From: Lysobacteraceae bacterium UBA6001
GTDB lineage: Bacteria; Pseudomonadota; Gammaproteobacteria; Xanthomonadales; Xanthomonadaceae
Reading direction: 5' to 3'
Assembly (NCBI GenBank): GCA_002429615.1
Contig: DJAN01000150.1
Location: forward strand, 1-19,121
Length of the DNA stretch: 19,121 nt
Part shown: in pieces, positions 1 through 7,645 of the stretch
Position numbering within the stretch: position 1 is the stretch's first letter
Layout: the number at the start of each line of letters is the position of its first letter
The notes under the pieces: model-generated
The model's database searches: none
Told to the model about the DNA's origin: nothing
What the model saw: only the letters and a program-made list of their open reading frames with translations
Translations under genes and position numbers: made by a program

Positions 1-1
1 A

Positions 2-538
2 GACGTGTTCTCGATCTCGGGCCGCGGCACCGTGGTGACCGGTCGTATCGAGCGCGGCATCATCAAGGTCGGTGACGAAATCGAAATTGTCGGTATCCGT
101 CCGACCCAGAAGACCACCGTGACCGGCGTGGAAATGTTCCGCAAGCTGCTGGATCAGGGCCAGGCCGGTGACAACGCGGGTCTGCTGCTGCGCGGCACCA
201 AGCGTGACGACGTGGAGCGTGGCCAGGTGCTGGCCAAGCCGGGTTCGATCACCCCGCACACCGAGTTCGAGGCTGAGGTGTACGTGCTGTCGAAGGACGA
301 GGGCGGCCGTCACACCCCGTTCTTCAAGGGCTACCGTCCGCAGTTCTACTTCCGCACCACCGACATCACTGGCGCCGTCCAGCTGCCGGAAGGCGTGGAG
401 ATGGTGATGCCGGGTGACAACGTCAAGATGTCGGTCACCCTGATCAACCCGGTGGCGATGGACGAAGGTCTGCGTTTCGCGATTCGCGAAGGCGGCCGTA
501 CCGTCGGCGCCGGCGTGGTGGCCAAGATCACCAAGTAA
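2..538 (+). CDS. tuf: Elongation factor Tu, C-terminal part (5' end outside window)
   Basis: EF-Tu carries aminoacyl-tRNA to the ribosomal A site as a GTP complex. Only about 178 residues are present, opening in frame with [15 protein letters not shown], which in E. coli EF-Tu lies early in domain 2. The G domain with its GTP-binding motifs is therefore off the left edge. Domains 2 and 3 look intact, including [16 protein letters not shown] and the conserved ending [12 protein letters not shown]. The GTG at position 5 is an internal valine codon, not a start. The gene is followed by an intrinsic terminator and then by the S10 cluster; in related genomes rpsL, rpsG and fusA lie upstream (family knowledge, not visible here). 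Confidence 0.98.
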   Translation, partial: DVFSISGRGTVVTGRIERGIIKVGDEIEIVGIRPTQKTTVTGVEMFRKLLDQGQAGDNAGLLLRGTKRDDVERGQVLAKPGSITPHTEFEAEVYVLSKDEGGRHTPFFKGYRPQFYFRTTDITGAVQLPEGVEMVMPGDNVKMSVTLINPVAMDEGLRFAIREGGRTVGAGVVAKITK

Positions 539-582
539 GTGCCTGCTGTCCGGTGGCTTCGGCTGCCGGATCGCAACGAGAG

Positions 583-612
583 AAGGGGCGGCGCAAGCCG
601 CCCTTTTTCTTT
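583..612 (+). terminator. Intrinsic terminator after tuf
   Basis: A perfect 7-bp GC stem, gggcggc (586-592) with gccgccc (597-603), closes a GCAA tetraloop and is followed directly by TTTTTCTTT (604-612). This is textbook Rho-independent termination and separates the tuf transcript from the rpsJ promoters. Confidence 0.93.
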
Positions 613-644
613 GGCCGGCCTGAATGTGGTGCGGGGCAGGGTGC

Positions 645-673
645 TTGCACCGGGGGAAAGACCCCGCTACAAT
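645..673 (+). promoter_or_regulatory. Distal S10-operon promoter candidate (P1)
   Basis: TTGCAC (645-650) and TACAAT (668-673) are separated by exactly 17 bp, matching a sigma70 promoter. It lies just after the tuf terminator and points at rpsJ. The predicted start is near 680, giving a leader of about 300 nt. This leader would include a 5-bp hairpin (682-686 with 700-704) and the second promoter region. Confidence 0.75.
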
Positions 674-782
674 GCGCGGCTCGGCATTCCTGGGTAGGGT
701 GCCGGGCAAGACAACCGCGAAAAGAGAGGCAGGAAGCCGCTCGTGTTCGCCAGACCGGGAAGGTCGAGTCGCAAGGAGCACC

Positions 783-801
783 CAACAGCGCCAAGCTGTT
801 G
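783..801 (+). repeat. Inverted repeat overlapping the P2 -35 box
   Basis: caacagc (783-789) and gctgttg (795-801) form a perfect 7-bp inverted repeat with spacer gccaa. Its right arm includes the first three bases of the P2 -35 box (799-804). It could be an operator for a DNA-binding protein or a hairpin in the P1 transcript; the sequence alone does not decide. Confidence 0.5.
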
Positions 802-827
802 ACGGTGCTTATGTTGCACTCTATACT
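799..827 (+). promoter_or_regulatory. Proximal S10-operon promoter candidate (P2)
   Basis: TTGACG (799-804) and TATACT (822-827) sit 17 bp apart, an excellent sigma70 match (5/6 at each box). The predicted start near 834 gives a structured leader of about 150 nt before rpsJ. This is the best promoter candidate in the window and probably the main one for the S10 cluster. Confidence 0.82.
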
Positions 828-833
828 TTTCCG

Positions 834-969
834 TCTGGGCAGGCCGGGTAACTGGTCTGCCTCAGTTTTTGGCCGTAAGGAACGGCCGCTGCGGGCGGAG
901 TCCCGCGGAAAGCATCAGGATTTAATCGGGGCAGGTATCCCAGAGGCCTTGCCCGTCGCTCTTTTAACG
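834..969 (+). promoter_or_regulatory. Structured S10-operon leader with boxA-like element
   Basis: Four successive hairpins can be drawn: 838-845 with 854-861 (8 bp, one GU), followed four bases later by T5 at 866-870; 871-876 with 882-887 (6 bp); 889-895 with 902-908 (7 bp, one GU); and 929-935 with 948-954 (7 bp, one GU). CGCTCTTTTAAC (957-968) resembles boxA, the NusB/S10 antitermination site. In E. coli the S10 leader is the target of L4 autogenous control; whether this leader is equivalent is inference. The whole 539-983 interval holds the terminator, P1, the inverted repeat, P2 and this leader, and no convincing gene. Confidence 0.6.
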
Positions 970-983
970 AAGGAACCCCCGTC

Positions 984-1295
984 ATGGCGGACCAAAAGAT
1001 CCGGATTCGGCTGAAGGCGTTCGATCATCGTCTGATCGATCGTTCGGCCAGCGAGATCGTTGAGACGGCCAAGCGGACCGGCGCGCAAGTGCGTGGCCCG
1101 ATCCCGCTGCCGACCAAGATCGAGCGTTACACCGTCCTCGTCTCGCCGCACGTCGACAAAGACGCGCGTGACCAGTACGAAACCCGCACGCACAAGCGCG
1201 TGCTCGATATCGTCGATCCCAACGACAAGACCGTGGACGCGCTGATGAAGCTCGAACTCGCGGCTGGCGTCGACGTGCAGATCAAGTTGACCTGA
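984..1295 (+). CDS. rpsJ: 30S ribosomal protein S10 (NusE)
   Basis: S10 belongs to the head of the 30S subunit and, as NusE, pairs with NusB on boxA RNA during antitermination. The product is 103 residues, the same as in E. coli, with the family block [20 protein letters not shown] in the middle. The start is fixed by an AAGGAA Shine-Dalgarno at 970-975, eight bases before the ATG. It is the first gene of the S10 cluster, eleven bases before rplC. A boxA-like sequence lies immediately upstream of its ribosome binding site, which hints at self-recognition (inference). Confidence 0.99.
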   Translation: MADQKIRIRLKAFDHRLIDRSASEIVETAKRTGAQVRGPIPLPTKIERYTVLVSPHVDKDARDQYETRTHKRVLDIVDPNDKTVDALMKLELAAGVDVQIKLT

Positions 1296-1306
1296 GGACT
1301 ACGACC

Positions 1307-1957
1307 ATGACGAAGAAATATTCGTTGGGCTTCGTGGGCCGCAAGGCGGGTATGAGCCGCGTCTTCATGGAAGACGGTCGCTCGGTCCCGGTGACCCTGA
1401 TCGAAGCTACCCCGAACCGCATCGCGCAGATCAAGACCGTCGAAACCGACGGCTACAGCGCCGTGCAGGTGACCGTTGGCAGCCGTCGTGCCGCCCTGGT
1501 CAACAAGCCCGCTGCTGGCCACTTCGCGAAGGCGAAGGTCGAAGCCGGTCGTGGCCTGTGGGAGTTCCGCGTTGAAGACGCCCAGCTCGGCGATTTCGCC
1601 GTCGGCGGCGAAGTCAAGGCTGACATCTTCGAGGTCGGCCAGATCGTCGACGTCCAAGGCGTCACGAAGGGCAAGGGCTTCCAGGGCACCATCAAGCGCC
1701 ACAACTTCCGTATGGGCGACGCCACCCACGGTAACTCGCTGTCGCATCGCGCGCCGGGTTCGCTGGGTCAGCGCCAGACGCCGGGTCGCGTTTTCCCGGG
1801 TAAGAAGATGTCCGGTCACATGGGTGCTGTGCAGCAGAGCACGCAGAACCTGGAAGTGGTCAAGGTTGACGTCGAGCGCGGCCTGATCGCCGTTCGCGGC
1901 GCGGTTCCTGGCGCGGCGGGTGGCGACGTGATCGTCCGCCCGGCGAGCAAGGCATAA
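1307..1957 (+). CDS. rplC: 50S ribosomal protein L3
   Basis: L3 is an early-assembly 23S rRNA-binding protein whose long loop reaches towards the peptidyl-transferase centre. The product has 216 residues (E. coli 209). It opens [17 protein letters not shown] and carries the signature [20 protein letters not shown] around 141-160. Aligned from the C-terminus without gaps, Gln157 matches E. coli Gln150, the residue methylated by PrmB, so the modification site is conserved. The rpsJ stop region provides GAGGA at 1294-1298 as Shine-Dalgarno. The C-terminal motif is [16 protein letters not shown]. Confidence 0.99.
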   Translation: MTKKYSLGFVGRKAGMSRVFMEDGRSVPVTLIEATPNRIAQIKTVETDGYSAVQVTVGSRRAALVNKPAAGHFAKAKVEAGRGLWEFRVEDAQLGDFAVGGEVKADIFEVGQIVDVQGVTKGKGFQGTIKRHNFRMGDATHGNSLSHRAPGSLGQRQTPGRVFPGKKMSGHMGAVQQSTQNLEVVKVDVERGLIAVRGAVPGAAGGDVIVRPASKA

Positions 1958-1961
1958 GGAG
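1956..1961 (+). promoter_or_regulatory. Shine-Dalgarno deciding the rplD start
   Basis: AAGGAG at 1956-1961 overlaps the rplC stop codon. It lies two bases before an ATG at 1964 but eight bases before the ATG at 1970, which favours the second as the true start. Confidence 0.8.
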
Positions 1962-1969
1962 AGATGACG

Positions 1970-2575
1970 ATGGAACTCGCCATCACCGGTAGCAGCAACA
2001 AGGTCTCGGTCTCCGACGCCGTGTTCGGCCGCGAATTCAGCGAAGACCTGGTCCACCAGGTTGTCGTTGCCTATCGCAACGCCGGCCGCGCTGGCACCAA
2101 GGCTCAGAAGACCCGTTCGGAAGTGAACGGCACGACCAAGAAGTCGAAGAAGCAGAAGGGCGGCGGTGCGCGTCATGGCGCGCTGACGGCTCCGATCTTC
2201 GTCGGCGGCGGCGTCACCTTCGCGGCCAAGCCGCGCAGCTTCGCCCAGAAGGTCAACCGCAAGATGTATCGCGCGGCCATCGCCGCGATCTTCTCCGAGC
2301 TGGTCCGTCAGGACCGCCTGAAGATCGTTGATGCGTTCGACGTCGAAGCGTCCAAGACCAAGGGTCTGGTTGAGAAGCTGAAGGGTCTGGAAGTGGGCAA
2401 GCGCCCGCTGATCGTGACCGAAGAGGCTTCCGAGCACCTGTACCTGTCGGCCCGTAACCTGCCGTACGTCGAAGTGCGTGACGTGCAGGGCCTGGATCCG
2501 GTCGCGCTGGTCGGGGCCGATACGGTCGTGATCACCGCTGACGCGGTCAAGAAGATCGAGGAGTGGCTGGCATGA
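1970..2575 (+). CDS. rplD: 50S ribosomal protein L4
   Basis: L4 binds 23S rRNA and lines the peptide exit tunnel; in E. coli it also represses its own operon through the S10 leader. The product is 201 residues, the same as E. coli. It starts MELAITG, like E. coli MELVLKD, and contains [20 protein letters not shown]. The tunnel loop is visible as [21 protein letters not shown]. An ATG six bases upstream would add Met-Thr, but Shine-Dalgarno spacing and homology both favour 1970. The stop overlaps the rplW start by four bases (ATGA), indicating translational coupling. Confidence 0.98.
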   Translation: MELAITGSSNKVSVSDAVFGREFSEDLVHQVVVAYRNAGRAGTKAQKTRSEVNGTTKKSKKQKGGGARHGALTAPIFVGGGVTFAAKPRSFAQKVNRKMYRAAIAAIFSELVRQDRLKIVDAFDVEASKTKGLVEKLKGLEVGKRPLIVTEEASEHLYLSARNLPYVEVRDVQGLDPVALVGADTVVITADAVKKIEEWLA

Positions 2576-2871
2576 GCAGCAACGAAAAAATCTTCAGCGT
2601 GCTGCGCGCTCCGCGAGTCTCCGAGAAGACCGCGCGCCTGCAGGAAGTCTCCAACCAGTACGTCTTCGAAGTTTCGAACGATGCCACCAAGGCCGATGTA
2701 AAGGCCGCGGTTGAGCAGCTGTTCGACGTCAAGGTCGAGGCGGTCAACGTGGTCAACGTGAAGGGTAAGAGCAAGTCCTTCCGTAACCGCGCGGGCACCC
2801 GCGGCAGCTGGCGCAAGGCGTACGTCCGCCTGGTCGATGGTCAGTCCATCGACGTTACGGCCAAGGCCTGA
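2572..2871 (+). CDS. rplW: 50S ribosomal protein L23
   Basis: L23 sits at the peptide exit and is the docking site for trigger factor and SRP. From the ATG at 2572 the product is 99 residues and reads [19 protein letters not shown]. This places Glu18 exactly at the position of E. coli Glu18, the trigger-factor contact. A GTG at 2563 would add three residues, but AGGAG at 2559-2563 is spaced eight bases from 2572, supporting the ATG. The basic loop [21 protein letters not shown] is typical. The gene overlaps rplD by four bases and lies eleven bases before rplB. Confidence 0.98.
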   Translation: MSSNEKIFSVLRAPRVSEKTARLQEVSNQYVFEVSNDATKADVKAAVEQLFDVKVEAVNVVNVKGKSKSFRNRAGTRGSWRKAYVRLVDGQSIDVTAKA

Positions 2872-2882
2872 GGTAGATTCCC

Positions 2883-3710
2883 ATGCCATTGATGAAGTTC
2901 AAACCCACCTCCGCCGGCCGTCGTTCCGCCGTGCGCGTGGTCACCCCGGACCTGCACAAGGGCGCGCCGCATGCTGCGCTGCTCGAGCCGCAGAGCAAGT
3001 CGGGTGGTCGTAACCACCACGGCCGCATCACCACGCGTCACGTCGGTGGTGGCCACAAGCAGCACTACCGCCTGATCGACTTCAAGCGCAACAAGGAAGG
3101 CATCCCGGCGCGCGTGGAGCGGATCGAATACGATCCGAACCGCACCGCCCACATCGCCCTGCTGTGCTACGTCGACGGCGAGCGCCGCTACATCATCGCC
3201 CCGAAGGGCCTGAAGGCGGGTGACCAGGTCATCGCCGGCGCCAACGCGCCGATCAAGACCGGCAACACCCTGCCGCTGCGCAACATCCCGGTCGGTACGA
3301 CCGTGCACGGCATCGAACTGAAGCCGGGCAAGGGTGCGCAGATTGCGCGTGCCGCTGGTGCTGCCGTGCAGCTGGTTGCTCGTGAAGGCGTGTACGCCAC
3401 CCTGCGTCTGCGCTCCGGCGAGATGCGCAAGGTGTCGGCTGAGTGCCGCGCGACCATCGGCGAAGTCGGCAACGACGAGCACAACCTGGAGAAGCTGGGC
3501 AAGGCTGGTGCCAAGCGCTGGCGTGGCGTGCGCCCGACCGTTCGCGGTGCGGCCATGAACCCGGTTGACCACCCGCACGGTGGTGGTGAGGCGAAGGCCG
3601 GCCAGGGTAATCCGCATCCGGTCACCCCGTGGGGTGTCCCGACCAAGGGTTACAAGACGCGCAAGAACAAGCGCACTCAGCAGTTCATCGTCCGCGATCG
3701 TAGGGGCTAA
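2883..3710 (+). CDS. rplB: 50S ribosomal protein L2
   Basis: L2 is essential for subunit association and for the peptidyl-transferase region. The product is 275 residues (E. coli 273), with the early block [20 protein letters not shown] and the C-terminal signature [11 protein letters not shown]. His230 in that motif corresponds to the functionally important E. coli His229. The C-terminal tail, from about [12 protein letters not shown] to RDRRG, is basic and complete. GAGG overlapping the rplW stop serves as Shine-Dalgarno. The gene is six bases upstream of rpsS. Confidence 0.99.
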   Translation: MPLMKFKPTSAGRRSAVRVVTPDLHKGAPHAALLEPQSKSGGRNHHGRITTRHVGGGHKQHYRLIDFKRNKEGIPARVERIEYDPNRTAHIALLCYVDGERRYIIAPKGLKAGDQVIAGANAPIKTGNTLPLRNIPVGTTVHGIELKPGKGAQIARAAGAAVQLVAREGVYATLRLRSGEMRKVSAECRATIGEVGNDEHNLEKLGKAGAKRWRGVRPTVRGAAMNPVDHPHGGGEAKAGQGNPHPVTPWGVPTKGYKTRKNKRTQQFIVRDRRG

Positions 3711-3716
3711 TCGACC

Positions 3717-3986
3717 ATGGCACGTTCACTCAAGAAGGGCCCGTTCGTCGATCACCACCTCTTCAAGAAGGTGGAGGCCGCTGCGGGCAGCAAGAAGCCG
3801 ATCAAGACCTGGTCGCGCCGTTCGATGATCCTGCCGGAAATGGTGGGCATCACCATCGCCGTGCATAACGGCAAGAACCACGTTCCGGTGCTGGTCAACG
3901 AGAACATGGTCGGCCACAAGCTCGGCGAATTTGCCGTCACCCGGACCTTCAAGGGTCACGGTGGCGACAAGAAGTCGGGCAAGTAA
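3717..3986 (+). CDS. rpsS: 30S ribosomal protein S19
   Basis: S19 is in the 30S head near the decoding region and forms a pair with S13. The product is 89 residues (E. coli 92), starting [18 protein letters not shown]. It carries the family signature [20 protein letters not shown], followed by [14 protein letters not shown]. An AGGGGC stretch at 3702-3707, within the end of rplB, is the likely ribosome binding site. The gene ends in the first of the shared bases of a 21-bp junction repeated between rplC and rplD. Confidence 0.99.
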   Translation: MARSLKKGPFVDHHLFKKVEAAAGSKKPIKTWSRRSMILPEMVGITIAVHNGKNHVPVLVNENMVGHKLGEFAVTRTFKGHGGDKKSGK

Positions 3987-3998
3987 GGAGAGATGACG

Positions 3999-4334
3999 AT
4001 GGAAGCGAAAGCAATCCTGCGCACCGCGCGCATCTCCCCGCAGAAGGCTCGCCTGGTCGCTGACCAGGTGCGTGGCCTGTCCGCCGAGCGTGCGGTCAAC
4101 CTGCTGAAGTTCTCGGACAAGAAGGCTGCCCACCTGATCAAGAAGGTGGTGGAGTCGGCGATCGCCAATGCCGAGAACAATCAGGGCGCCGATGTCGACG
4201 AGCTGAAGGTCAAGACCATCATGGTTGATGAAGGTCCGACCCTGAAGCGCTTCATGGCGCGGGCGAAGGGCCGTGGTACGCGCATTCTCAAGCGCACCAG
4301 CCACATCACCGTGGTCGTGGGCGAGGGCAAATAA
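3999..4334 (+). CDS. rplV: 50S ribosomal protein L22
   Basis: L22 spans six 23S rRNA domains and its long beta-hairpin lines the exit tunnel where macrolides bind. From 3999 the product is 111 residues (E. coli 110): [20 protein letters not shown]. The tunnel hairpin is seen near [18 protein letters not shown]. An ATG at 3993 would add Met-Thr, but AAGGAG at 3985-3990 is only two bases from it and eight from 3999, exactly as in rplD. The rpsC start follows after two bases. Confidence 0.98.
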   Translation: MEAKAILRTARISPQKARLVADQVRGLSAERAVNLLKFSDKKAAHLIKKVVESAIANAENNQGADVDELKVKTIMVDEGPTLKRFMARAKGRGTRILKRTSHITVVVGEGK

Positions 4335-4336
4335 CG

Positions 4337-5071
4337 ATGGGACACAAAGTACATCCGGTTGGTATCCGCCTGGGCATCGCCAAGGACTGGAATTCCAAGT
4401 GGTACGCCAATAAGGCCGAGTTCGCCAGCTACCTGGCTGCCGACCTCAAGGTCCGCGAAATGCTGCGCAAGAAGCTGGCGCAGGCGGGCATCAGCAAGAT
4501 CCTGATCGAGCGTCCGGCCAAGACCGCGCGCGTGACGATCCACACCGCCCGTCCGGGCGTGGTGATCGGCAAGCGTGGTGAGGACATCGAGAAGCTGCGT
4601 AAGTCGGTCAGCGAGATGATGGGCGTCCCGGCGCACATCAACGTGACCGAAGTGCGCAAGCCGGAGCTGGATGCGCAGCTGGTCGCCGAGTCGATCGCGC
4701 AGCAGCTGGAGCGTCGCATCATGTTCCGCCGCGCGATGAAGCGTTCGGTCGGCAACGCGATGCGCCTGGGTGCCCTGGGCATCAAGGTCAACGTGGCTGG
4801 CCGCCTCAACGGTGCTGAAATCGCCCGTTCGGAGTGGTACCGCGAAGGCCGCGTGCCGCTGCATACGCTGCGTGCCGACATCGACTATGGCTTCGCTGAA
4901 GCCAAGACGACCTACGGCATCATCGGCATCAAGGTTTGGATCTACAAGGGCGAGGTCTTCGACTTCTCCCAGGTTGGCCAGGAGAAGCAGGACGACAGCC
5001 CGCGCAATGATCGTAACGATCGTGGCGACCGCGGCGACCGTCCGTCGCGCCCGGCTCGTGAAGCGAGGTAA
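4337..5071 (+). CDS. rpsC: 30S ribosomal protein S3, with acidic/basic C-terminal tail
   Basis: S3 lies at the mRNA entry channel and contributes to helicase activity. The product is 244 residues (E. coli 233). The N-terminal KH domain has its GKRG loop at 78-81, and the C-terminal S3 domain runs to about 214. The final 30 residues are a low-complexity tail dominated by Asp, Arg and Gly ([15 protein letters not shown]), encoded by near-repeats in 5005-5042. The start lies two bases after rplV, suggesting coupled translation. The protein is surely S3; only the role of the tail is unclear. Confidence 0.99.
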   Translation: MGHKVHPVGIRLGIAKDWNSKWYANKAEFASYLAADLKVREMLRKKLAQAGISKILIERPAKTARVTIHTARPGVVIGKRGEDIEKLRKSVSEMMGVPAHINVTEVRKPELDAQLVAESIAQQLERRIMFRRAMKRSVGNAMRLGALGIKVNVAGRLNGAEIARSEWYREGRVPLHTLRADIDYGFAEAKTTYGIIGIKVWIYKGEVFDFSQVGQEKQDDSPRNDRNDRGDRGDRPSRPAREAR

Positions 5072-5076
5072 CGGCA

Positions 5077-5490
5077 ATGTTGCAACCCAAGCGAACCAAA
5101 TACCGCAAGATGCACAAGGGCCGTAACGAAGGCCTGAGCTGGAGCGGAAATGCCGTCAGCTTCGGCGAGTACGGCCTCAAGGCCACCGCCCACGGCCAGC
5201 TGACCGCGCGTCAGATCGAAGCGGCTCGCCGCTCGATCAGCCGCTACGTCAAGCGCGGCGGCAAGATGTGGATCCGCGTGTTCCCGGACAAGCCGATCAC
5301 CAAGAAGCCGATCGAAGTCCGAATGGGCTCCGGTAAGGGTAATGTGGAGTACTGGGTCGCTCAGATCCAGCCCGGCCGCATGATCTATGAAATCGAGGGC
5401 GTGCCCGAGGACGTGGCTCGCGAGGCGTTCCGCCTTGCCGCCGCCAAGCTCTCGGTCACCACCACTTTCGTGACCCGGACGGTGCGCTGA
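5077..5490 (+). CDS. rplP: 50S ribosomal protein L16
   Basis: L16 contacts the A-site tRNA elbow region and organises 23S rRNA. The product is 137 residues (E. coli 136), beginning [17 protein letters not shown] and carrying [15 protein letters not shown] and [12 protein letters not shown]. Arg82 corresponds to E. coli Arg81, the residue hydroxylated by RoxA (YcfD). GAGG at 5065-5068, within the rpsC stop region, is the Shine-Dalgarno. The TGA stop shares its last base with the rpmC ATG, a classic stop-start coupling. Confidence 0.99.
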   Translation: MLQPKRTKYRKMHKGRNEGLSWSGNAVSFGEYGLKATAHGQLTARQIEAARRSISRYVKRGGKMWIRVFPDKPITKKPIEVRMGSGKGNVEYWVAQIQPGRMIYEIEGVPEDVAREAFRLAAAKLSVTTTFVTRTVR

Positions 5491-5678
5491 TGGACATCAA
5501 ACAACTCCGCGAGAAGTCGGCTGACGAACTCAAGGCCCACCTGACCGACCTGCGTAAGGAGCAGTTCTCGCTCCGCATGCAGCAGGTCACCGGCCAGCTG
5601 CCGAAGACCCACGAAACCCGCCGGGTGCGCCGCGAGATTGCTCGCGTCAAGCACCTGCTCGGCAGCAGCACCAAGTAA
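5490..5678 (+). CDS. rpmC: 50S ribosomal protein L29
   Basis: L29 is a small two-helix protein next to L23 at the exit tunnel. The product is 62 residues (E. coli 63), [20 protein letters not shown], with the family core [17 protein letters not shown] and basic end [14 protein letters not shown]. The start overlaps the rplP stop by one base and has only a weak Shine-Dalgarno, so translation probably depends on ribosomes finishing rplP (inference). It is the last gene in the classical S10 order before rpsQ. Confidence 0.98.
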   Translation: MDIKQLREKSADELKAHLTDLRKEQFSLRMQQVTGQLPKTHETRRVRREIARVKHLLGSSTK

Positions 5679-5689
5679 GGGACGCCGCG

Positions 5690-5959
5690 ATGAGCGACAA
5701 CAACGAAAAGAAGACGCTGCGCACGGTCGAAGGCCGTGTCGTCAGCAACAAGATGGACAAGACGGTGACCGTCCTGGTCGAGCGTCAGGTCAAGCACGCC
5801 CTGTACGGCAAGTACATCAAGCGCTCGACCAAGCTGCACGCTCATGACGCCGACAACGCCTGCAACGAAGGCGATGTCGTACGCGTCACCGAGATTGCGC
5901 CGATGTCCAAGACCAAGAACTGGCGGGTGGTGGAAATCGTCACCCGCGCGGCCGAATAA
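5690..5959 (+). CDS. rpsQ: 30S ribosomal protein S17
   Basis: S17 is an OB-fold primary 16S rRNA-binding protein of the 30S body. The product is 89 residues (E. coli 84). The family block [19 protein letters not shown] comes first, then HPLYGKYIK-like [18 protein letters not shown], then [21 protein letters not shown] at 5677-5682, overlapping the rpmC stop, serves as ribosome binding site with seven bases of spacing. The N-terminal eight residues before TLRTVEGRV are slightly longer than in E. coli. Confidence 0.99.
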   Translation: MSDNNEKKTLRTVEGRVVSNKMDKTVTVLVERQVKHALYGKYIKRSTKLHAHDADNACNEGDVVRVTEIAPMSKTKNWRVVEIVTRAAE

Positions 5960-5973
5960 GGGAGATCTGAATC

Positions 5974-6342
5974 ATGATCCAGATGCAGAGCTACCTCGAC
6001 GTCGCCGACAACTCCGGTGCCAAGGAAGTGATGTGCATCAAGGTGCTCGGCGGCTCCAAGCGCCGTTACGCGCACATTGGCGACATCATCAAGGTCACCG
6101 TCAAGGACGCGATTCCGCGTGGCAAGGTCAAGAAGGGCGAGGTCTATGACGCCGTCGTCGTGCGTACCCGCAAGGGTGTGCGTCGTCCGGACGGTTCGCT
6201 GATCCGCTTCGATGGCAATGCTGCCGTCCTGCTGAACAACAAGCAGGAGCCGATCGGCACCCGTATCTTCGGGCCGGTCACTCGCGAGCTGCGTTCCGAG
6301 AAGTTCATGAAGATCGTCTCGCTCGCTCCCGAAGTGCTGTGA
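5974..6342 (+). CDS. rplN: 50S ribosomal protein L14
   Basis: L14 lies at the subunit interface, in bridge B8, and is the target of the silencing factor RsfS. The product is 122 residues (E. coli 123), [20 protein letters not shown], with [19 protein letters not shown] and the ending [19 protein letters not shown], all nearly invariant in the family. AAGGGAG at the rpsQ stop is the Shine-Dalgarno. In E. coli this is the first gene of the spc operon with its own promoter; here only 14 bp separate it from rpsQ and no promoter is obvious. Confidence 0.99.
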
Positions 6343-6357
6343 GCGGAGGACATACAC

Positions 6358-6675
6358 ATGGCTAACCGTATCAAGAAGGGCGACCAGGTCGTCATCAACA
6401 CCGGCAAGGACAAGGGCAAGCAGGGCGAAGTTGTTCGCGTCGAGGGCGACCGCGTGGTCGTCTCCAACGTGAACGTCGTCAAGCGCCACACCAAGCCGAA
6501 CCCGCAGGCGGGTGTCGCCGGCGGCGTGGTCGAGCGTGAAGCTTCGATCCATATCTCCAACGTGGCGATCGTCAACCCGGCAACGGGCAAGGGTGAGCGC
6601 GTTGGCTTCAAGGTGCTGGAGGATGGACGCAAACTGCGTGTGTTCCGCTCCAGCGGTGAGGCGCTCGACGCCTGA
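6358..6675 (+). CDS. rplX: 50S ribosomal protein L24
   Basis: L24 initiates 50S assembly at the 5' end of 23S rRNA and lies near the exit tunnel. The product is 105 residues (E. coli 104). It has the KOW motif near the N-terminus ([20 protein letters not shown]) and the typical [12 protein letters not shown]. The C-terminal part [20 protein letters not shown] is complete. A strong GGAGGA precedes the ATG. In E. coli the S8 repressor site lies near the next gene, rplE; no matching structure was recognised here. Confidence 0.99.
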   Translation: MANRIKKGDQVVINTGKDKGKQGEVVRVEGDRVVVSNVNVVKRHTKPNPQAGVAGGVVEREASIHISNVAIVNPATGKGERVGFKVLEDGRKLRVFRSSGEALDA

Positions 6676-6686
6676 GGAATGAGGTC

Positions 6687-7229
6687 ATGACTTCTCGTCT
6701 CGAAAAGATCTACAAGGAAGAAGTGGTGCCGGCCCTGATGAAGGAGTTCGGCTACACCAATCCGATGGAAGTGCCGAAGCTGGTCAAGGTCACGCTGAAC
6801 ATGGGCGTGGGCGAAGCCGCTACCAACAAGAAGATCCTGGAAAACGCCGTTGGCGACATGAGCAAGATCTCCGGCCAGAAGCCGGTGGTCACCAAGTCGC
6901 GCATCTCGGTGGCGTCGTTCAAGATCCGTGACGGCTGGCCGATCGGCTGCAAGACCACGCTGCGTCGCGCCAAGATGTACGAGTTCCTGGATCGCCTGAT
7001 CAACATCTCGCTGCCGCGCGTGCGTGACTTCCGCGGCATCTCGGGTCGTTCGTTCGACGGTCGCGGCAACTTCAACATGGGTGTGAAGGAGCAGATCATC
7101 TTCCCGGAAATCGACTTCGACGCCGTCGACGCGATCCGCGGCATGGATATCGCCATCACCACCACCGCCAAGACCGACGCGGAAGCGAAGGCGCTGCTCG
7201 CAGCGTTCAAGTTCCCGTTCCGTAACTGA
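6687..7229 (+). CDS. rplE: 50S ribosomal protein L5
   Basis: L5 binds 5S rRNA and forms part of the central protuberance, touching P-site tRNA. The product is 180 residues (E. coli 179): [20 protein letters not shown], then [11 protein letters not shown], the signature [19 protein letters not shown], and the end [25 protein letters not shown] in the rplX stop region is spaced eight bases from the ATG. Nothing unusual is seen. Confidence 0.99.
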   Translation: MTSRLEKIYKEEVVPALMKEFGYTNPMEVPKLVKVTLNMGVGEAATNKKILENAVGDMSKISGQKPVVTKSRISVASFKIRDGWPIGCKTTLRRAKMYEFLDRLINISLPRVRDFRGISGRSFDGRGNFNMGVKEQIIFPEIDFDAVDAIRGMDIAITTTAKTDAEAKALLAAFKFPFRN

Positions 7230-7247
7230 TTCGCGAGGAAAACCGAA

Positions 7248-7553
7248 ATGGCAAAGACCTCCATGGTCAACCGCGACATCAAGCGGGAAAAGCTGGCCAA
7301 GAAGTTCGCCGACAAGCGTGCCGCCCTGAAGAAGGTCATCTCCAGCCAGGACGCGTCCTACGAGGACAAGATCAAGGCCGTTGAAGCCCTGCAGAAGCTG
7401 CCGCGCGACTCCTCGCCGAGCCGCCAGCGTAACCGTTGCGAGCTGTCGGGCCGCCCGCGTGGCGTGTACCGCAAGTTCGGCCTGGGCCGTAACAAGCTGC
7501 GCGAAGCCACCATGCGTGGTGACGTGCCGGGCCTGCGCAAGGCCAGCTGGTAA
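7248..7553 (+). CDS. rpsN: 30S ribosomal protein S14, long zinc-free type
   Basis: S14 is a late-binding protein of the 30S head. The product is 101 residues, the length of the long zinc-free form, and lacks the paired CXXC motifs of the short zinc-binding form. The start [20 protein letters not shown] and end [12 protein letters not shown] match that class, with [21 protein letters not shown] in the centre. GAGGA precedes the ATG. Unlike the tight junctions before it, the gene is followed by 207 bp of folded non-coding sequence before rpsH. Confidence 0.99.
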   Translation: MAKTSMVNRDIKREKLAKKFADKRAALKKVISSQDASYEDKIKAVEALQKLPRDSSPSRQRNRCELSGRPRGVYRKFGLGRNKLREATMRGDVPGLRKASW

Positions 7554-7567
7554 CAGCTGAAAGCCCA

Positions 7568-7645
7568 CCGGCCGTTCGCGGCCGGCCCGGGCGGAAAGGA
7601 AACTTTTCGCCCGGCAGGAGAGTCCGACGCAAGTCGGGCTCTTTT
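7568..7645 (+). terminator. Triple hairpin with short T-run after rpsN (attenuator/terminator-like)
   Basis: Three stems are stacked almost without spacing. H1: 7568-7574 with 7579-7585, 7 bp, TTCG loop. H2: 7587-7598 with 7603-7614, 12 bp with one GU, GAAA loop. H3: 7619-7628 with 7633-7642, 10 bp with one GU, GCAA loop. The 3' arm of H3 runs into four T residues (7642-7645). H3 has the form of a weak intrinsic terminator inside the spc cluster; H1 and H2 may stabilise the 3' end of upstream mRNA (inference). Confidence 0.65.

Noticed and set aside
553..1014. Open frame of 153 codons across the tuf-rpsJ gap
   Set aside because: It spans the terminator, two promoters and the leader and runs into rpsJ in another frame. 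It has no convincing start signal and no family resemblance.
1127..2437. Long open frame on the minus strand opposite rplC and rplD
   Set aside because: It mirrors the coding frame of highly expressed GC-rich genes, has no recognisable protein family pattern, and lies wholly antisense to certain ribosomal genes.
6676..6720. E. coli-like S8 repressor site at the start of rplE
   Set aside because: No helix with the expected internal loop could be drawn around the rplX-rplE junction.
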